Source: Sitta carolinensis
Lineage: Eukaryota; Chordata; Aves; Passeriformes; Sittidae
Assembly (NCBI GenBank): GCA_032173965.1
Contig: CM063292.1
Location: 8,280,001 to 8,344,000, forward strand
DNA: 64,000 nt
Direction of reading: 5' to 3'
Part shown: in pieces, positions 47,938 through 58,990 of the stretch
Numbering within the stretch: position 1 is the first letter of the stretch
Layout: every line of letters starts with the position of its first letter
Position numbers and translations under genes: made by a program
The notes under the pieces: model-generated
Database searches by the model: none
What the model saw: the letters and a program-made list of their open reading frames with translations, nothing else
Told to the model about the DNA's origin: nothing

Positions 47938-47996
47938 TTAATAGATAGGAAAGTTTATGCACACTCCAATCATCCTTAAACTTTCCTACCTATTAA
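47938..47996. repeat. Stem-loop: 20-bp arms, 19-base loop
   Basis: Arms 47938-47957 and 47977-47996 are complementary except at one position. The flanks are AT-rich. Confidence 0.9.
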
Positions 47997-48646
47997 CTAA
48001 ATTTGATGTCACTGGTATTTTAATATACAAGCTATCAGGTCAGATTTAAAGCATTATTTAAAGTGAAGGCTACCTGTTAATCTAAAAACCTTTGACATCT
48101 TATCTTAGCAACTAAATACAAAACAATATTGCTAGAGGCAGTGGAGGAATGAGAAATACAGAAGACAATTTTCATTCATGCACAGCACTAAAATTCCCCG
48201 TGCTGAGCAAACACCTTTAAGCTTTTGGAAGTATTATTAGTATTTCCTTCATGCTTTAAGACATTCCTAGTTTCTTCCTGCTGTTTTTATTTTTAACTAC
48301 CATTTATAACATAAACCCTGGAGGTTTCAGGCATATGCTCCAAGAGAATCAGCTCTGGACTGGAGTAATGCCGTGCTCAGTTCCCAGGTAGACCCTGCCA
48401 TGGCTTAGCATTCCCCATGCTCCTGAAACCTCTCCCACTTGCTGTGCTCCACATTGTGCTGGGGAAGGGAGAATCCTCCAATAATTAACAGTTGATCTGC
48501 TGCATCTTAACTACAAATCAGAGTCTAATGCCCCACTTTGGAATACAGTCATGTCCAGAACAAAGAAGGGAAAATCTTTTAATTGCTCCTTTAGTGAAAT
48601 ATCCATGAAAACTCCAGGGAAAGTAGTGCCTGGAGTAAGCCACAGA

Positions 48647-48931
48647 GTTGAGAGCTGAGCTTGCTGAGCTTTCCAAAGATGCCCTGTGCCTGGCTCTGCA
48701 ATTGGTCTGATTTTAGCTCCAGAGCTGAACATGCTGAGCCTTCCAAAGATGCCCTGTGCCTGGCTCTGGAATTGGTCTGATTTTAGCCCCACAGTTGAGC
48801 ATGCTGAGCCTTCCAAAGATGCCCTGTGCCTGGCTCTGCAATTGGTCTGATTTTAGCCCCACAGTTGAGAGCTGAGCATGCTGAGCTTTCCAAAGATGCC
48901 CTGTGCCTGGCTCTGCAATTGGTCTGATTTT
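48647..48931 (+). repeat. Tandem repeat, four units of ~70-77 bp
   Basis: The core TTCCAAAGATGCCCTGTGCC recurs at 48671, 48741, 48811 and 48888, each followed by TGGCTCTGCAATTGGTCTGA (or GGAATT). The first and last units share a 7-bp longer leader, GTTGAGAGCTGAGC. It is not related to the CR1 or LTR arrays. Confidence 0.95.
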
Positions 48932-50865
48932 CCTTGTGCCAGTCAGGGCTCTCTGGGGCTCTCCCAGTGCCAGCTCAGGCTCTGGGTAGATTTTTATTCC
49001 CTCAGTGTGCCCAGCTCTGACCAGCACTGCTGTGCAGCTCACAGCATCTCTGTTCTGTCCAGTGCACCCAGGCTAACTGGAAGCATCAGTAACTTTAATC
49101 ACCAAGAACTCATTTGGTTTTCATCTGTAACTCCATATGAAACCCATTGTAATTTGGAAATAATTAATACCCATTTGTACAACGGCCCTGCCATAAATCT
49201 CGACGAGAGTGATGTGCTCAGGGATAAAAGCACATTTAATACAGCAGCTCCAAACACAAAAATCACTGCGTTGTTTCAAAATACAATTTGGGATATTTTG
49301 CTTACTACACCAAGTAAAAATTATATAAAGTGATAATTGGCCAAGAATTTGTCAAGCTCTTAAAATTATATAAAACTTTAGGAACAGTAATCTCTGTCTT
49401 TATACAGGGATGACAGGAGTCCTATCTGCTCTTATCACTCTGCTGCAATAGGCAAAGCAGTAAAATTCTCAATAATAATCATGGACTAACAGCCATATTC
49501 ATGTAAAATAAAAGTATTTTTCCCCATGTAAAATGCTATTAGCCATATTTGAAGGCATTATGTTCTGATATCATTTTTCCATTTCACTAAATGACAGCTA
49601 TTAAAGGCAATGGCAACTGCATGACAGGGATATTTTTTATTACTTCAAAAGGAAGAAAAGGATTAAAATGAGTTTATTCAAAAGTGTGATTTGTCAATTT
49701 TTTCTTATCAGGGGCTGTGTGGGACAGCTTTAAACCTAAACACTGTGATCTGACCTGCTATTTGAATAAGTTAATGTGATCCAGTGTTCTTAGAAAAGTA
49801 GTGAAACCTATCTTTTATATGCAGAAGTCCCAGGAGGAATTTATGCTTTTCTACGGTCAGCTGCAAGGTGCCATTTCCTTTTCATCATTCCTGCTTTTAT
49901 CATATTGTACTTCTTGACAGCTTAGAGGTTCTTTTTAGAATCTGGTGGATGAACAACTATATAGAGACATTTTTTGTATGATGGATTTCTCGCCAGCCTC
50001 CAAGGCTTTAGAGTCAAACAGAATTGTGATGCCAGAAATCCCTCTCCTATAGTCAAGAGGGACTAATCACCATATTTGATAGAGCAAGCATCTTACCTAA
50101 ACATCAAATAGAACTATAAATTACCACCTCAGAGCATTAAAGAAGGATTTTGCCCACATCATACATCCTAGGAACAGTAGTGAAAATCATTTCATGTATG
50201 TACATCCACAGAGAGAGGGATCATCTAGCTGGACAAAATATGGCTCATTAGGGATTTCCTTGGCAGGATTATCCTGCTCCCAGCAGCTCTTTCTCACAGG
50301 AGATCCTACACACTGCATAACTGCCTTTTATTAGTGTTCTCTCTACATCCTCTCCCACTTGCTTACACTGATTTGCATTTGAAAGCATCTATATAAAAAG
50401 GCGTGGGGATTGAAAAACCAGTACATTAATCAGAAAAATTAAATCCAAAAGTATACATTAATTTAGTGTCTTTCGTAAAGCACTATTTTAAAGCTCAAGC
50501 ATCTCTTGGGTGACTTCCTGTAGAAGCTTATCTCCTCTAGGGCAGAAATTCTCAAGGTTTCAAGACAGGAGCTAAAAGTTTTGCAGGCCAACATTGTCAG
50601 CTAACCTGGAGAAACTCTGACTTGTACAAAACAAAGCAAATTTCTACTGGCTGCAAGTATCATTCAGCTGAAAGCTCACAAACCAAATAATTGCATAGAT
50701 TGATTGGTATTAGAACATGAATGTAAAAAGCAATCTGAGACAGAAACCTTGAAAGCTGAGTCTCTCAAACTGAACTCTTCACAGTTATAGATAAAACTTT
50801 CTTTTAAAAGAATGTCATAATTAAAAAAAATGAAAACTGTTCCTTTCAGTCTGTAAGCCAAGAAA

Positions 50866-50945
50866 GTATAGAACCATATTTTGGTATAGAACCATATTAG
50901 TATATGTAAAAGTATAGAACCAATTTTGGTATAGAACCACATTGG
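50866..50945 (+). repeat. Four imperfect copies of GTATAGAACCA
   Basis: Copies lie within 80 bp, spaced 15-30 bases, with AT-rich linkers. Local slippage is the simplest cause. Confidence 0.85.
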
Positions 50946-51384
50946 CAAAAAGTTACTCCAATTACTTCAAGTAATGGAAAACTCTTGTGGGATAACACCA
51001 GAAATTCACAGGGGCCATATCTTAACTCATTTCTTCTGCTGCTAAATTGCTATTACATATTCAGAGGTATGGTATCAACAACAGACAGACTTTCCTTGAA
51101 CATCTTTGCTACTCAGGAGTGCAGATTAATATTTCATACTCAAGTTCTGCCTAAAAACCTGACCTATTTCTAACTCTGGGACAGACACATGGGAGCTGAA
51201 AACACTTCTGCTAATCTGCTTTCAGCCAGAGAAGAACTGCACAGCTCCTAAACTCTCCTATTTACAAAGAGCAGAATAGTGATGAGAACACAAGTGTTGA
51301 GCTACGTTGGTATCACACATGGTGATTCCTTTTCTGCCCCGAGTCTGCCTGGGTGCAGAGACATTTCCAGTAAATCACCTGAAG

Positions 51385-51500
51385 GCCCCGCTGAGCGGGG
51401 ACCCTGGCAGACACCGCCCCGGTGCCGAGTGTGCCCGGGTGTGCTGTGCCAACGGGGCCCGAGGGGTCACAGCTCCCTCCGGCTGCGCCCGGCACAGGAA
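51385..51500. other. CpG-rich patch outside any recognised element
   Basis: Eleven CpG in about 115 bp, in otherwise CpG-poor DNA. It overlaps frames at 51279-51659 and 51307-51588 (+), whose products I do not recognise. Candidates are a small regulatory CpG cluster, an exon fragment or part of an unrecognised repeat. Confidence 0.5.
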
Positions 51501-52280
51501 ACCTCTCAGGCACACTTGGCTTCCCCATTTATCTCAGTCCCTGACCAGCTGCAAACGCCTGCTTACACAAAAGGTGTTAGCTTGCTGACACTCCTGACTC
51601 GTTTATACTGCTGGGCTTTTCTGCATTTCACTTTCCTGGTTCAAAGATGTGCTCTGTAGCACTCATGTCCACAACTCAGCAGCCTGGCTCAGGTTTACTG
51701 CATGCAGTGACATAAAACATAATCGGACTGAACAAGGTAACAAAGAACATTATCTGAGCACATGAATGCGTTCCCAGGGAAAAGCAGACCCCAGATTAAG
51801 GGAGAAAGCCAATTAAATGCCTTACTGAACATTTTAATTAAAAAAAATACTGAAAATATATGTTACAGTGACAAAAGATACAGAACCAACTGCTGAAAAA
51901 TTGAGAGGAATTTCACAAAGACATCTATTTCCTTCTAACAATCTCTTTAAAGTACTTTTCCATAATGCACACTTTTCTTGCCCTTTATTCTGTACTTGGG
52001 CAAGCAAACTTTCTTGAGCAGCTAGAAGAAAAGAACAACTCCAAGGATTCAAATGGATTTCAAGGCTTGTGTACTCTGCAACTGAAGAGATGCAGAGGTT
52101 TGTGCACTTACATGGACAGGGCACAATGGCAGCATTCCTTAGACTTCCCTCCTTGAGTGATGCTGTCATCAAAAAGTGAAGTAATATTCCTTATATTGGT
52201 ACACAACACATCATGAGGTTGTTGAGAGGGATGGAGGAAAAGGGAGAAAAGTCTGAGGCAGCTGGGATTGTTCTCTGCAC

Positions 52281-52608
52281 AGAAGCTCTGGGGGGAGCAG
52301 TCCCAGAGCTGTGGAAAAGCTGGAGAGAGACAATGGGCAAGGGCTGGAGGGGCAGGAGCCAGGGAGGGGCTGGCAGTGCCCCAGGGCAGGGCTGGGGGGA
52401 TCCTGGGCAGGAATTGTTCCCTGGCAGGGTGGACAGCCCTGGCACAGGGTGCCCAGAGCAGCTGGGGCTGCCCCTGGATCCCTGGCAGTGCCCAAGGCCA
52501 GGCTGGACACTGGGGCTGGGAGCCCCTGGCACAGGGCAGGGGCCCTGACAGGAATGGGATGAGCTTTGGGGTCCCTCCCAAGCCAAACCTCCTGGGATTC
52601 TGTGATTA
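52281..52608 (+). mobile_element. CR1 LINE 3' fragment, GC-rich subfamily (copy d)
   Basis: Sense orientation, the reverse complement of copies a, b and c. It ends with the CR1 3' octamer form GATTCTGTGATT at about 52596-52607. It is 5'-truncated at about 52281. Confidence 0.88.
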
Positions 52609-55600
52609 TGGCTTTTTGTGCATGTAACATGTTTCACCACTATTAGTATAAGACACCTTAAACTACAAATTAGCTTTCCCATACGAGAAATTAGCTTTCC
52701 CATATTAGAAAACTACAGCAGCTTCACTGGAAACCCTGATATTTCTACAGCTGAAAATTATTTGTGTTAGTGAACTCTTTTCTAAAGTCTGTATTTGAGC
52801 AGTTGCTGATCAGTTTGTGAATGTCATACAATGGGTCTGGCACAAGTCACTGTCTTTGGTGTCAAAATCTCTGCCAATAATAAGCAATTTGAGACAATTA
52901 ATAGGCATAGTCCTTATTTATGAAACTGGAAACGCACTAAGGTAGGACCTGTAAATGCTTTTCAGTATTATTAGAGTTGAAAGCAAAAACTGTCAGGTGA
53001 TTTAACAGAATGGTGTTGACAGCAACTTTTGTCTATAAGGTAATTTGAAAGATAAATCACCTTTTTTCCCCCAAGAGTAGCCTTAATATTATAATTGGTC
53101 CATTTATTTCATAAGAACATCTATTTTACAAGTAAATGTATATTTTATTCTGAATTTTTATCAAAAATTCCTATATATTGGTATATATTCTATGCAAAGA
53201 AAGCAATCTTACTGAAAATACATCAATTGTTTCACATTCATACTTAAAAGATTCAGCACTTACAAAAAGTTCTATTTTAATCAAGCAGTATCAAAACAGT
53301 CACACTTATCAGGTTTGATTGTTTTCTAATTCTAGTGAGTAAAATAAACTATTTGCACATTGACTAAATAATTTCTAGTCCAAATTTGTGTGTTTGGACT
53401 TGACAATTTAGAATGACAGCAGCACAACCTGTTCAGAACTAAGTGCTATAAATACACCAGAAGCTGTAAAAATCTGGACTTATTCCTTTAAAGGGAAAAT
53501 GAAGCAGATACCATAAGAAGGCAGAAATTAATGATTTAATAGTGTAACCTTTCTTTTCAGCAGTATAGGTCAAGTATATTTAGTAAAAATATGGAGCATT
53601 GACTTCTCTTTTTTGTTAGTATCTCAACCCTAACAGAAGCAGGCTGGGCTATAAATTTCCAGCTTTGCTCAAAGGGCACCAACTCATGGTTCAAAATTTA
53701 TCCAACGTTCTCCTTGCACAAGTGTGGGTGCCAGTACTAAGAGTCTCCTGTTTTTGCTTCTTACTACAGCTAAGAGCACACCTATTAAATCACAGAAAAT
53801 ATTACTGCTCTTCATATTAAGTCTTTACTATATCCCATCACAGCAAACATACTCAAGTCAGAAATAAAATCTGATTTGGCTCAACTGCCACCTGAATTGC
53901 AGCACCAGGACCTCAAGTCATAACTACACACACAGGAGTTGAGCGTTGAACTAAATTTTGTTTCTCCCTAAGGTTTGTGAGATAAAATCCTCAAGAATGC
54001 ATGAAAAGCAATGTATGATAATCAGATATTTCTAATTAAGAGGCAGGTTTCACAAGGAATATTGCCATAATCTCTTATGATTTACTGAGTCTGTCTAAGT
54101 GCAGTGCACATACTCTCTTGGCATGTCACTAAATGCTGAGATATGAAAATGATGCTAATTGCCAGCTATGTTTTGTGATTATTTTTACTCATGTTTAAAG
54201 GTAAGAAATGGCCAATTGCACAGGCAGGAGCTATATAGCATTGAACAGCTGGTAGAAATTCTGCTTTAGGTGAAATCATCATTAATTCAAGCCAACGGAA
54301 TCAGTTTTGCTTCCCTTATTAATTGATTAATTACCAAACTCACAAATATTTATACTCAAACATTGCTCTACTCCTGTTATGGGCACAAAGCTGAGAGGCA
54401 GAAACAACAAATTCCCTGTTTACAGGATATGGTTGGCTCAAGCCAGACACCACAGCTACAGACACCTGCAGGCCATGGTTTATTTTTGAGCTGGGCTTCT
54501 TTTATCACAATTTATTAAATGCTTCCATACCTCAATCTGCTGCAGCTGGTTTGGTTTGTTTTTTTTTTTTTTTTTAACACCCCCATGTACATTCAAAATA
54601 TTTGCCAACCACTATCAGAGAATCTTTGCATCAGTTTCCTTTCAGGGTCCAAACCCATACAATTGGCCAGATAAATATTCATTTAGCACTTAACCAGATG
54701 CTTGAAACCCAGCACATTTCTTCACAATATTCAGGGAGCGTGTGTCCTCTTCAGGTGCTTTTATGTAGATATAAAGCACCACATAACCTTCAACAGCCTC
54801 TTCCAGGCCCAGGGTTTCATCAGAGCATAACATTAAAACTGTGTTTTTTCCACAGAGAGAAAATGGCTTGTGAAAATAAAACAAAGACCTCTTCAAAGCC
54901 AAGCAGTCAGCTCATTATTACTGCAGGGACAGAAAGCACAGTATCTTTTTCCAGGTATTCCTCCAGGATGCATGAAATACATCAGGTAATTTGAGAGCAA
55001 ATCTGTCAGATCTCAATTTCACAGCACTAAAAAATCCTGGTGTACAAGATCTCCACTGAGAGAACAAATGCAAACAACAGAGCAGATTTGTAACTGATGC
55101 TGGCCTGCATTGAAACTTGGTCACTCCAATTACACCAATGAAATCCTAATTTAAACATAAATAGATCTACACTGTATACAAAGTTCAATAATGAGTGCCC
55201 TTCACAAGCTTCTAGTGTCTCAATTTTTGATACAAGCCACCTTTATTTTTCCCTGAGAATCTAGAATCTTGCCATTAATCTAAATATTTCTCTCTCAACC
55301 CACCAGTGAATTAGGGTCTTCCAATAAAAGATATGGGATGAAGGCTGATATCTTTGTTGTTGTAAGCAGACAATCAATAGTGCATTGATTAATAAAATGC
55401 AAATAATTCTAAGTTTTGAGTAAAATGTTACAGCCAAAGTATTGGTTTTATCTTATTTACTTTTTGGATCAAGTCCTCCAGTGTTTCCCCTCTCTGTTAC
55501 TTTATGAAATAATTACAGTCTTTAACATTTCATTCTTCATAACTGTGCCTAAAATCAGAAACTACAAGATAAACACTCTTTAGACTCAATGAATTTCTTG

Positions 55601-55999
55601 AATTGCAATTGTGTTTTACAGCTGACATTGTCTGAAGGACAAGTGCAATAGGTAGAGCACCTCTGAATAAAGTGATTTTCAGTGTGTCTGTTTTAAGTGA
55701 TGAGGAAATGCCTTCACCAAACACGTGGTGATTTACCCGGGCTCCTGTCTGACAGGAACAGTACATCACTATCACACTGAAGGCATTGCTGTTACACAAC
55801 CTGACAAAAATCACACATTACCTCTGTGCTGCCAAATGCACAGCAGTCACCAGACAGGGAGATTATTTGGGAAGATGGCATTATGGAAGGAGATCAAGTA
55901 CTTAAATATCTTCTGGGAACAGCATCAATCTTATGCTAACTTTGCCTTAAAATCACAAGCATGGTATCCTGATGGGTTTCCTGGGCAGGGAATTTGGGC
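52609..55999. other. AT-rich non-coding DNA
   Basis: No gene or repeat family recognised. A T run lies at 54559-54575. Confidence 0.6.
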
Positions 56000-56094
56000 A
56001 ATGTTCTTAGGGGTGCACAGGGTGGGATTGTTGGGTGTCAGGAGTGGGACTGGATGATCCTGGTGGCTGCCTTCCAGTTTAGGATATTCTGTAC
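56000..56094 (+). mobile_element. CR1 LINE 3' terminal fragment (copy j)
   Basis: GGGATTGTTGGGTGTC, GGACTGGATGATCCTGGTGG and the end GATATTCTGTAC are the last ~95 bp of a sense CR1, reaching its 3' octamer. Confidence 0.82.
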
Positions 56095-56822
56095 TTTAGG
56101 ACAAGGAAAAGTGAAGTTTGAGAGTCTGAAAAGTCAACGCTCATAAGAATATCCCCAAGCACATGCTGTCCTGAGGAGGATTTACTCAGACAGGGATTCA
56201 CAAGGTGGTGCCAAGGACAAGTAAATATTTCTCTGTCAAGGGAGAGGACCTGCAGTATAACAGACCTCAGACACAAAAACACTCTAAAGGATTATTTCAT
56301 TCAATGACTTTTCAGCATGAAAAACAAGCTTATAATTTGGGTGGGGTTTTTATATTTTATCATAAAAATTCTTTCACTCAGGCAGCAATTCACTGCTTCA
56401 ATGACTGATTACAGAAATCAGCCTCTTCACAAGATGTACATGCAGAAATATTGCGGAGAAATTTGGCATTTTCAAAACTTGTGACTAATTTTACTTTTCA
56501 GCTAAAGCATAACATTAGGACTGCCATCAAAGGCTAAGAACATATGTTATTTGATGCTTTAGATGAATCATGCTATGCACTAGATGTTCTGAAGTCTCAC
56601 TTTTAAGAGGATCATCAGAGTGAAAGCTCTTAATATACTGCTTTAGCCTGTCAAGGTCTCTAACACCTCCAGCCTGATTCTCCTCCAGGAAGCTCTTCCT
56701 GTTCTCACACAGCCCAGCACACAGAGCATGGGAATGGGTGTGTGAAAGGCTGACAGCCATGAGGTGCCCCTGGGTAAAGCTCCTCCAAAGTCTGGTAATC
56801 TCAGGGCCCACGCACGGTTATT
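56095..56822. other. Non-coding DNA
   Basis: Nothing recognised. The minus-strand frame at 56527-56811 has no known relatives that I can name. Confidence 0.5.
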
Positions 56823-56996
56823 GATGCTTGTTGGGGAGGATGAAACAGGAAAACCTTATCAATAGGATTGCCTGGCAAAAGATTTTGAGAATATGGAAAC
56901 TATAGGCGAGATTGGAATGAGAACAAGCTTTGAGATAGCAAGCCTCAGTTACTGAACAACTGGAAAACAATGGTCTGGCCACTGAAGGCAATCCCC

Positions 56997-57223
56997 TGTA
57001 GTCTGGTTTTCTAGGCCTGAGGTTTCTGAGTTTCTCACTGAGAACTCAGTTTCTTCATGATGTTTTAGACCTGGTTCTCACAGACCTGACATAAACATCA
57101 CTCTTGTTACAATAACACTTGTAATGTTTATGTCAAGCCTGTGAGAACCAGGTCTTCCTGAACCAAATCATGAAGAAACTGAGTCTAGAAACTCAGAAAC
57201 CTCAGGCCTACAAAACCAGACTA
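56997..57223 (-). mobile_element. Palindromic MITE-like DNA transposon, copy 2, nested in LTR F
   Basis: About 227 bp with termini TGTAGTCTGG and its complement. The 8-bp direct repeat CAATCCCC flanks it at 56989-56996 and 57224-57231. The arms pair over most of their length, but the left arm lacks about 10 bp near 57070 that the right arm keeps. The central loop is the reverse complement of copy 1, so this copy lies in the opposite orientation. It must have moved after LTR F integrated. Confidence 0.88.
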
Positions 57224-57615
57224 CAATCCCCTTCTGATTGAACAATGCCCTCTGCTTGCAGACAGCTCCGAGGGGCAGAGCAGACCCCACTAGCTTGGCA
57301 GAAGGGATCTAAAGAGCAGGTTTTAGGGTTTAAAATCTAACACAGTATGGTAATGTAATGATTCTTATAGGCTGTATGTAAAGGCTGTAGGATTTGTATC
57401 TCGTACTAGACTGGTTAGTGAGAATTAGAATATTCAGCATGGAAGAAGATTTATTGTATTGTAACAGGAATTTCAGGGCTCTTTTTCTATCTTCTGCTAT
57501 TCTATCTTTTGTTCTCTTCTATCTTTTGCTCTCTCTCTCTCTCCTCACTGTCTCTTGGCCCTGCTCTGAGTTGTGCTGGCAGCTTTAAGCAGCCCCCTGC
57601 ACCCACGCCCTTTGC

Positions 57616-57621
57616 AATAAA
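57616..57621 (+). promoter_or_regulatory. Poly(A) signal of LTR F
   Basis: AATAAA, about 80 bases before the LTR end. Confidence 0.65.
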
Positions 57622-57707
57622 CCACAACTTCCAAGACCAGGGGTCAGAGCTCTCTCGTCACTGTTTGTCCTGCCCACCCACACCACACCCATGCTCTCAC
57701 AGATGCT

Positions 57708-58021
57708 GCTGCCAGAGCACAGCCCCTCCAAGCCCACTCTGTGTTTGCCACGCCTGCCTTTACTATTGCCCTGGAGCACAAATGTAGTTGCTGCCAGTGT
57801 GGCCAGGCTCCTGCAGTCCCATAAGAGAAGCCATTAAATGGGGAATCACAAAGTGCAGCAACCCTTACACCTGCAGGCAGCACTTCTACAAATTAAATTA
57901 CTTTTAGCATCACTGTAAAAGCAAGGAATAAACGCTTGAGGCAAAGATCACTCAAAATTTCATCTCCCTGAAATGAGTAATCACTAACCCTAAGAATAAG
58001 AGGTTGCACACTGACAGTCTA
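57708..58021. other. Non-coding DNA
   Basis: Short spacer between two LTRs. Nothing recognised. Confidence 0.55.
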
Positions 58022-58990
58022 ACAGCGTTGGGTTGGGTTGGTGTGGGAAGGTTCTGGTAGCTGGGTGGTGCTGGGAGCTTTCCCCAGGTCTGGCAGAGCC
58101 AGTCCAGATGGCTCCAGGACACACAAGGCTGGGCCCATCAGCAACAGCACCTCTGGGTGACACTGAAGGAGGGGGAAAACCCTACTGAATTGCAGCCAGG
58201 AGAGACGAGTGAGAGCGAGAGGAGCAGCTCTGCAAAGCCCCAGGGCAGGCCAGGAGGGGCAGGAGCTGCTGCAGGTGCTGGAGCTGAGCCTCCCCCAGCC
58301 CGGGCTGCAGCCCAGGGAGAGGCAGCTGTGCCCCTGCAGCCCCTGGGGCTGGGATGGAGCAGAGATCAATCCCCCTGCAGCCCCTGGGGCTGGGATGGAG
58401 CAGAGATCCATCCCCCTGCAGCCCCTGGGGCTGGGATGGACCAGAGATCCATCCCTGCAGCCCCGCATGCAGATCCACCCCTCAGGCTGGGATGGAGCAG
58501 AGATCCATCCCCACCTGCAGATCATGCAGGGGATGGAGCAGGGATCCATCCCCCTGCAGGTCTGGGATGGAGCAGAGATCCATCCCCCTGCAGCCCCGGC
58601 ATGCAGCAGAGATTCCCCTGCACGGCCCCACACGGGAGCAAGGGGATGCCCAAGATGGGCTGTGACATTCTGGGAATTCCCTTCTGGAGCAGCTCCTGGC
58701 AGGGACGTGCAGACTATGGAGAGAGAAGCCCACACAAGAGCAGGTTTCCTGGCAGGACCTGTGGCCCTGGGGGTGGCCCCTGCTGGAGCAGCCTATTCCT
58801 GGAGGAAAGTGTTCATACACCCCATGGGGAAGAGTCCTGCAGCCCTCAGGAAGGACTCACTATTCATGGAGAATTCATGGAGCACTGTCTGCTGCTGGTG
58901 CAGGGAAAGAGCTCTCCATGAGCAATAAGGAGCAGCAGAGACCTGATGAAATGGCCACATCCTCCTTCCCCCTTCCCCAGGGACACAGAA
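58022..58990 (+). mobile_element. LTR with internal array, sense (family C, copy 2)
   Basis: It begins near GTTGGGTTGGTGTGGGAAGG, the U3 start missing from copy 1. It then matches the complement of copy 1 through the block at about 58205-58330, a degraded ~7-unit array (58331-58620), and a part with GGAGCAGCAGAGAC and CCCCTTCCCC-like stretches near 58930-58980. The R-U5 end is not recognisable, so the 3' end is lost. Both boundaries are approximate and no target duplication is visible. Confidence 0.65.
58331..58620 (+). repeat. LTR-internal array, about 7 degraded units
   Basis: Units centred on GGGATGGAGCAGAGATCCAT are the complement of those at 22681-23092. The middle units (58455-58550) are irregular. 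Confidence 0.88.

Larger units (their letters stand above)
47262..52280. other. Non-coding DNA with local repeats
   Basis: AT-rich. It holds a stem-loop (47938-47996), a four-unit ~70-bp repeat (48647-48931), a small GTATAGAACCA repeat (50866-50945) and a CpG-rich patch (51385-51500). No gene recognised. Confidence 0.55.
56829..57701 (+). mobile_element. Solo LTR with 6-bp target duplication (ERVK-like, family F)
   Basis: It starts TGTTGGGGAGGATGAAACAGG and ends CTCTCACA. The exact 6-bp repeat GATGCT flanks it at 56823-56828 and 57702-57707, as expected of a class II (ERVK-like) integrase. AATAAA lies at 57616-57621, after a CT-rich stretch (57480-57560). A palindromic MITE with its own 8-bp duplication sits inside at 56997-57223. 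Without that insert the LTR is about 638 bp. No retroviral genes adjoin it. The sequence matches a songbird LTR I recall, but the family name is not certain. Confidence 0.88.
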
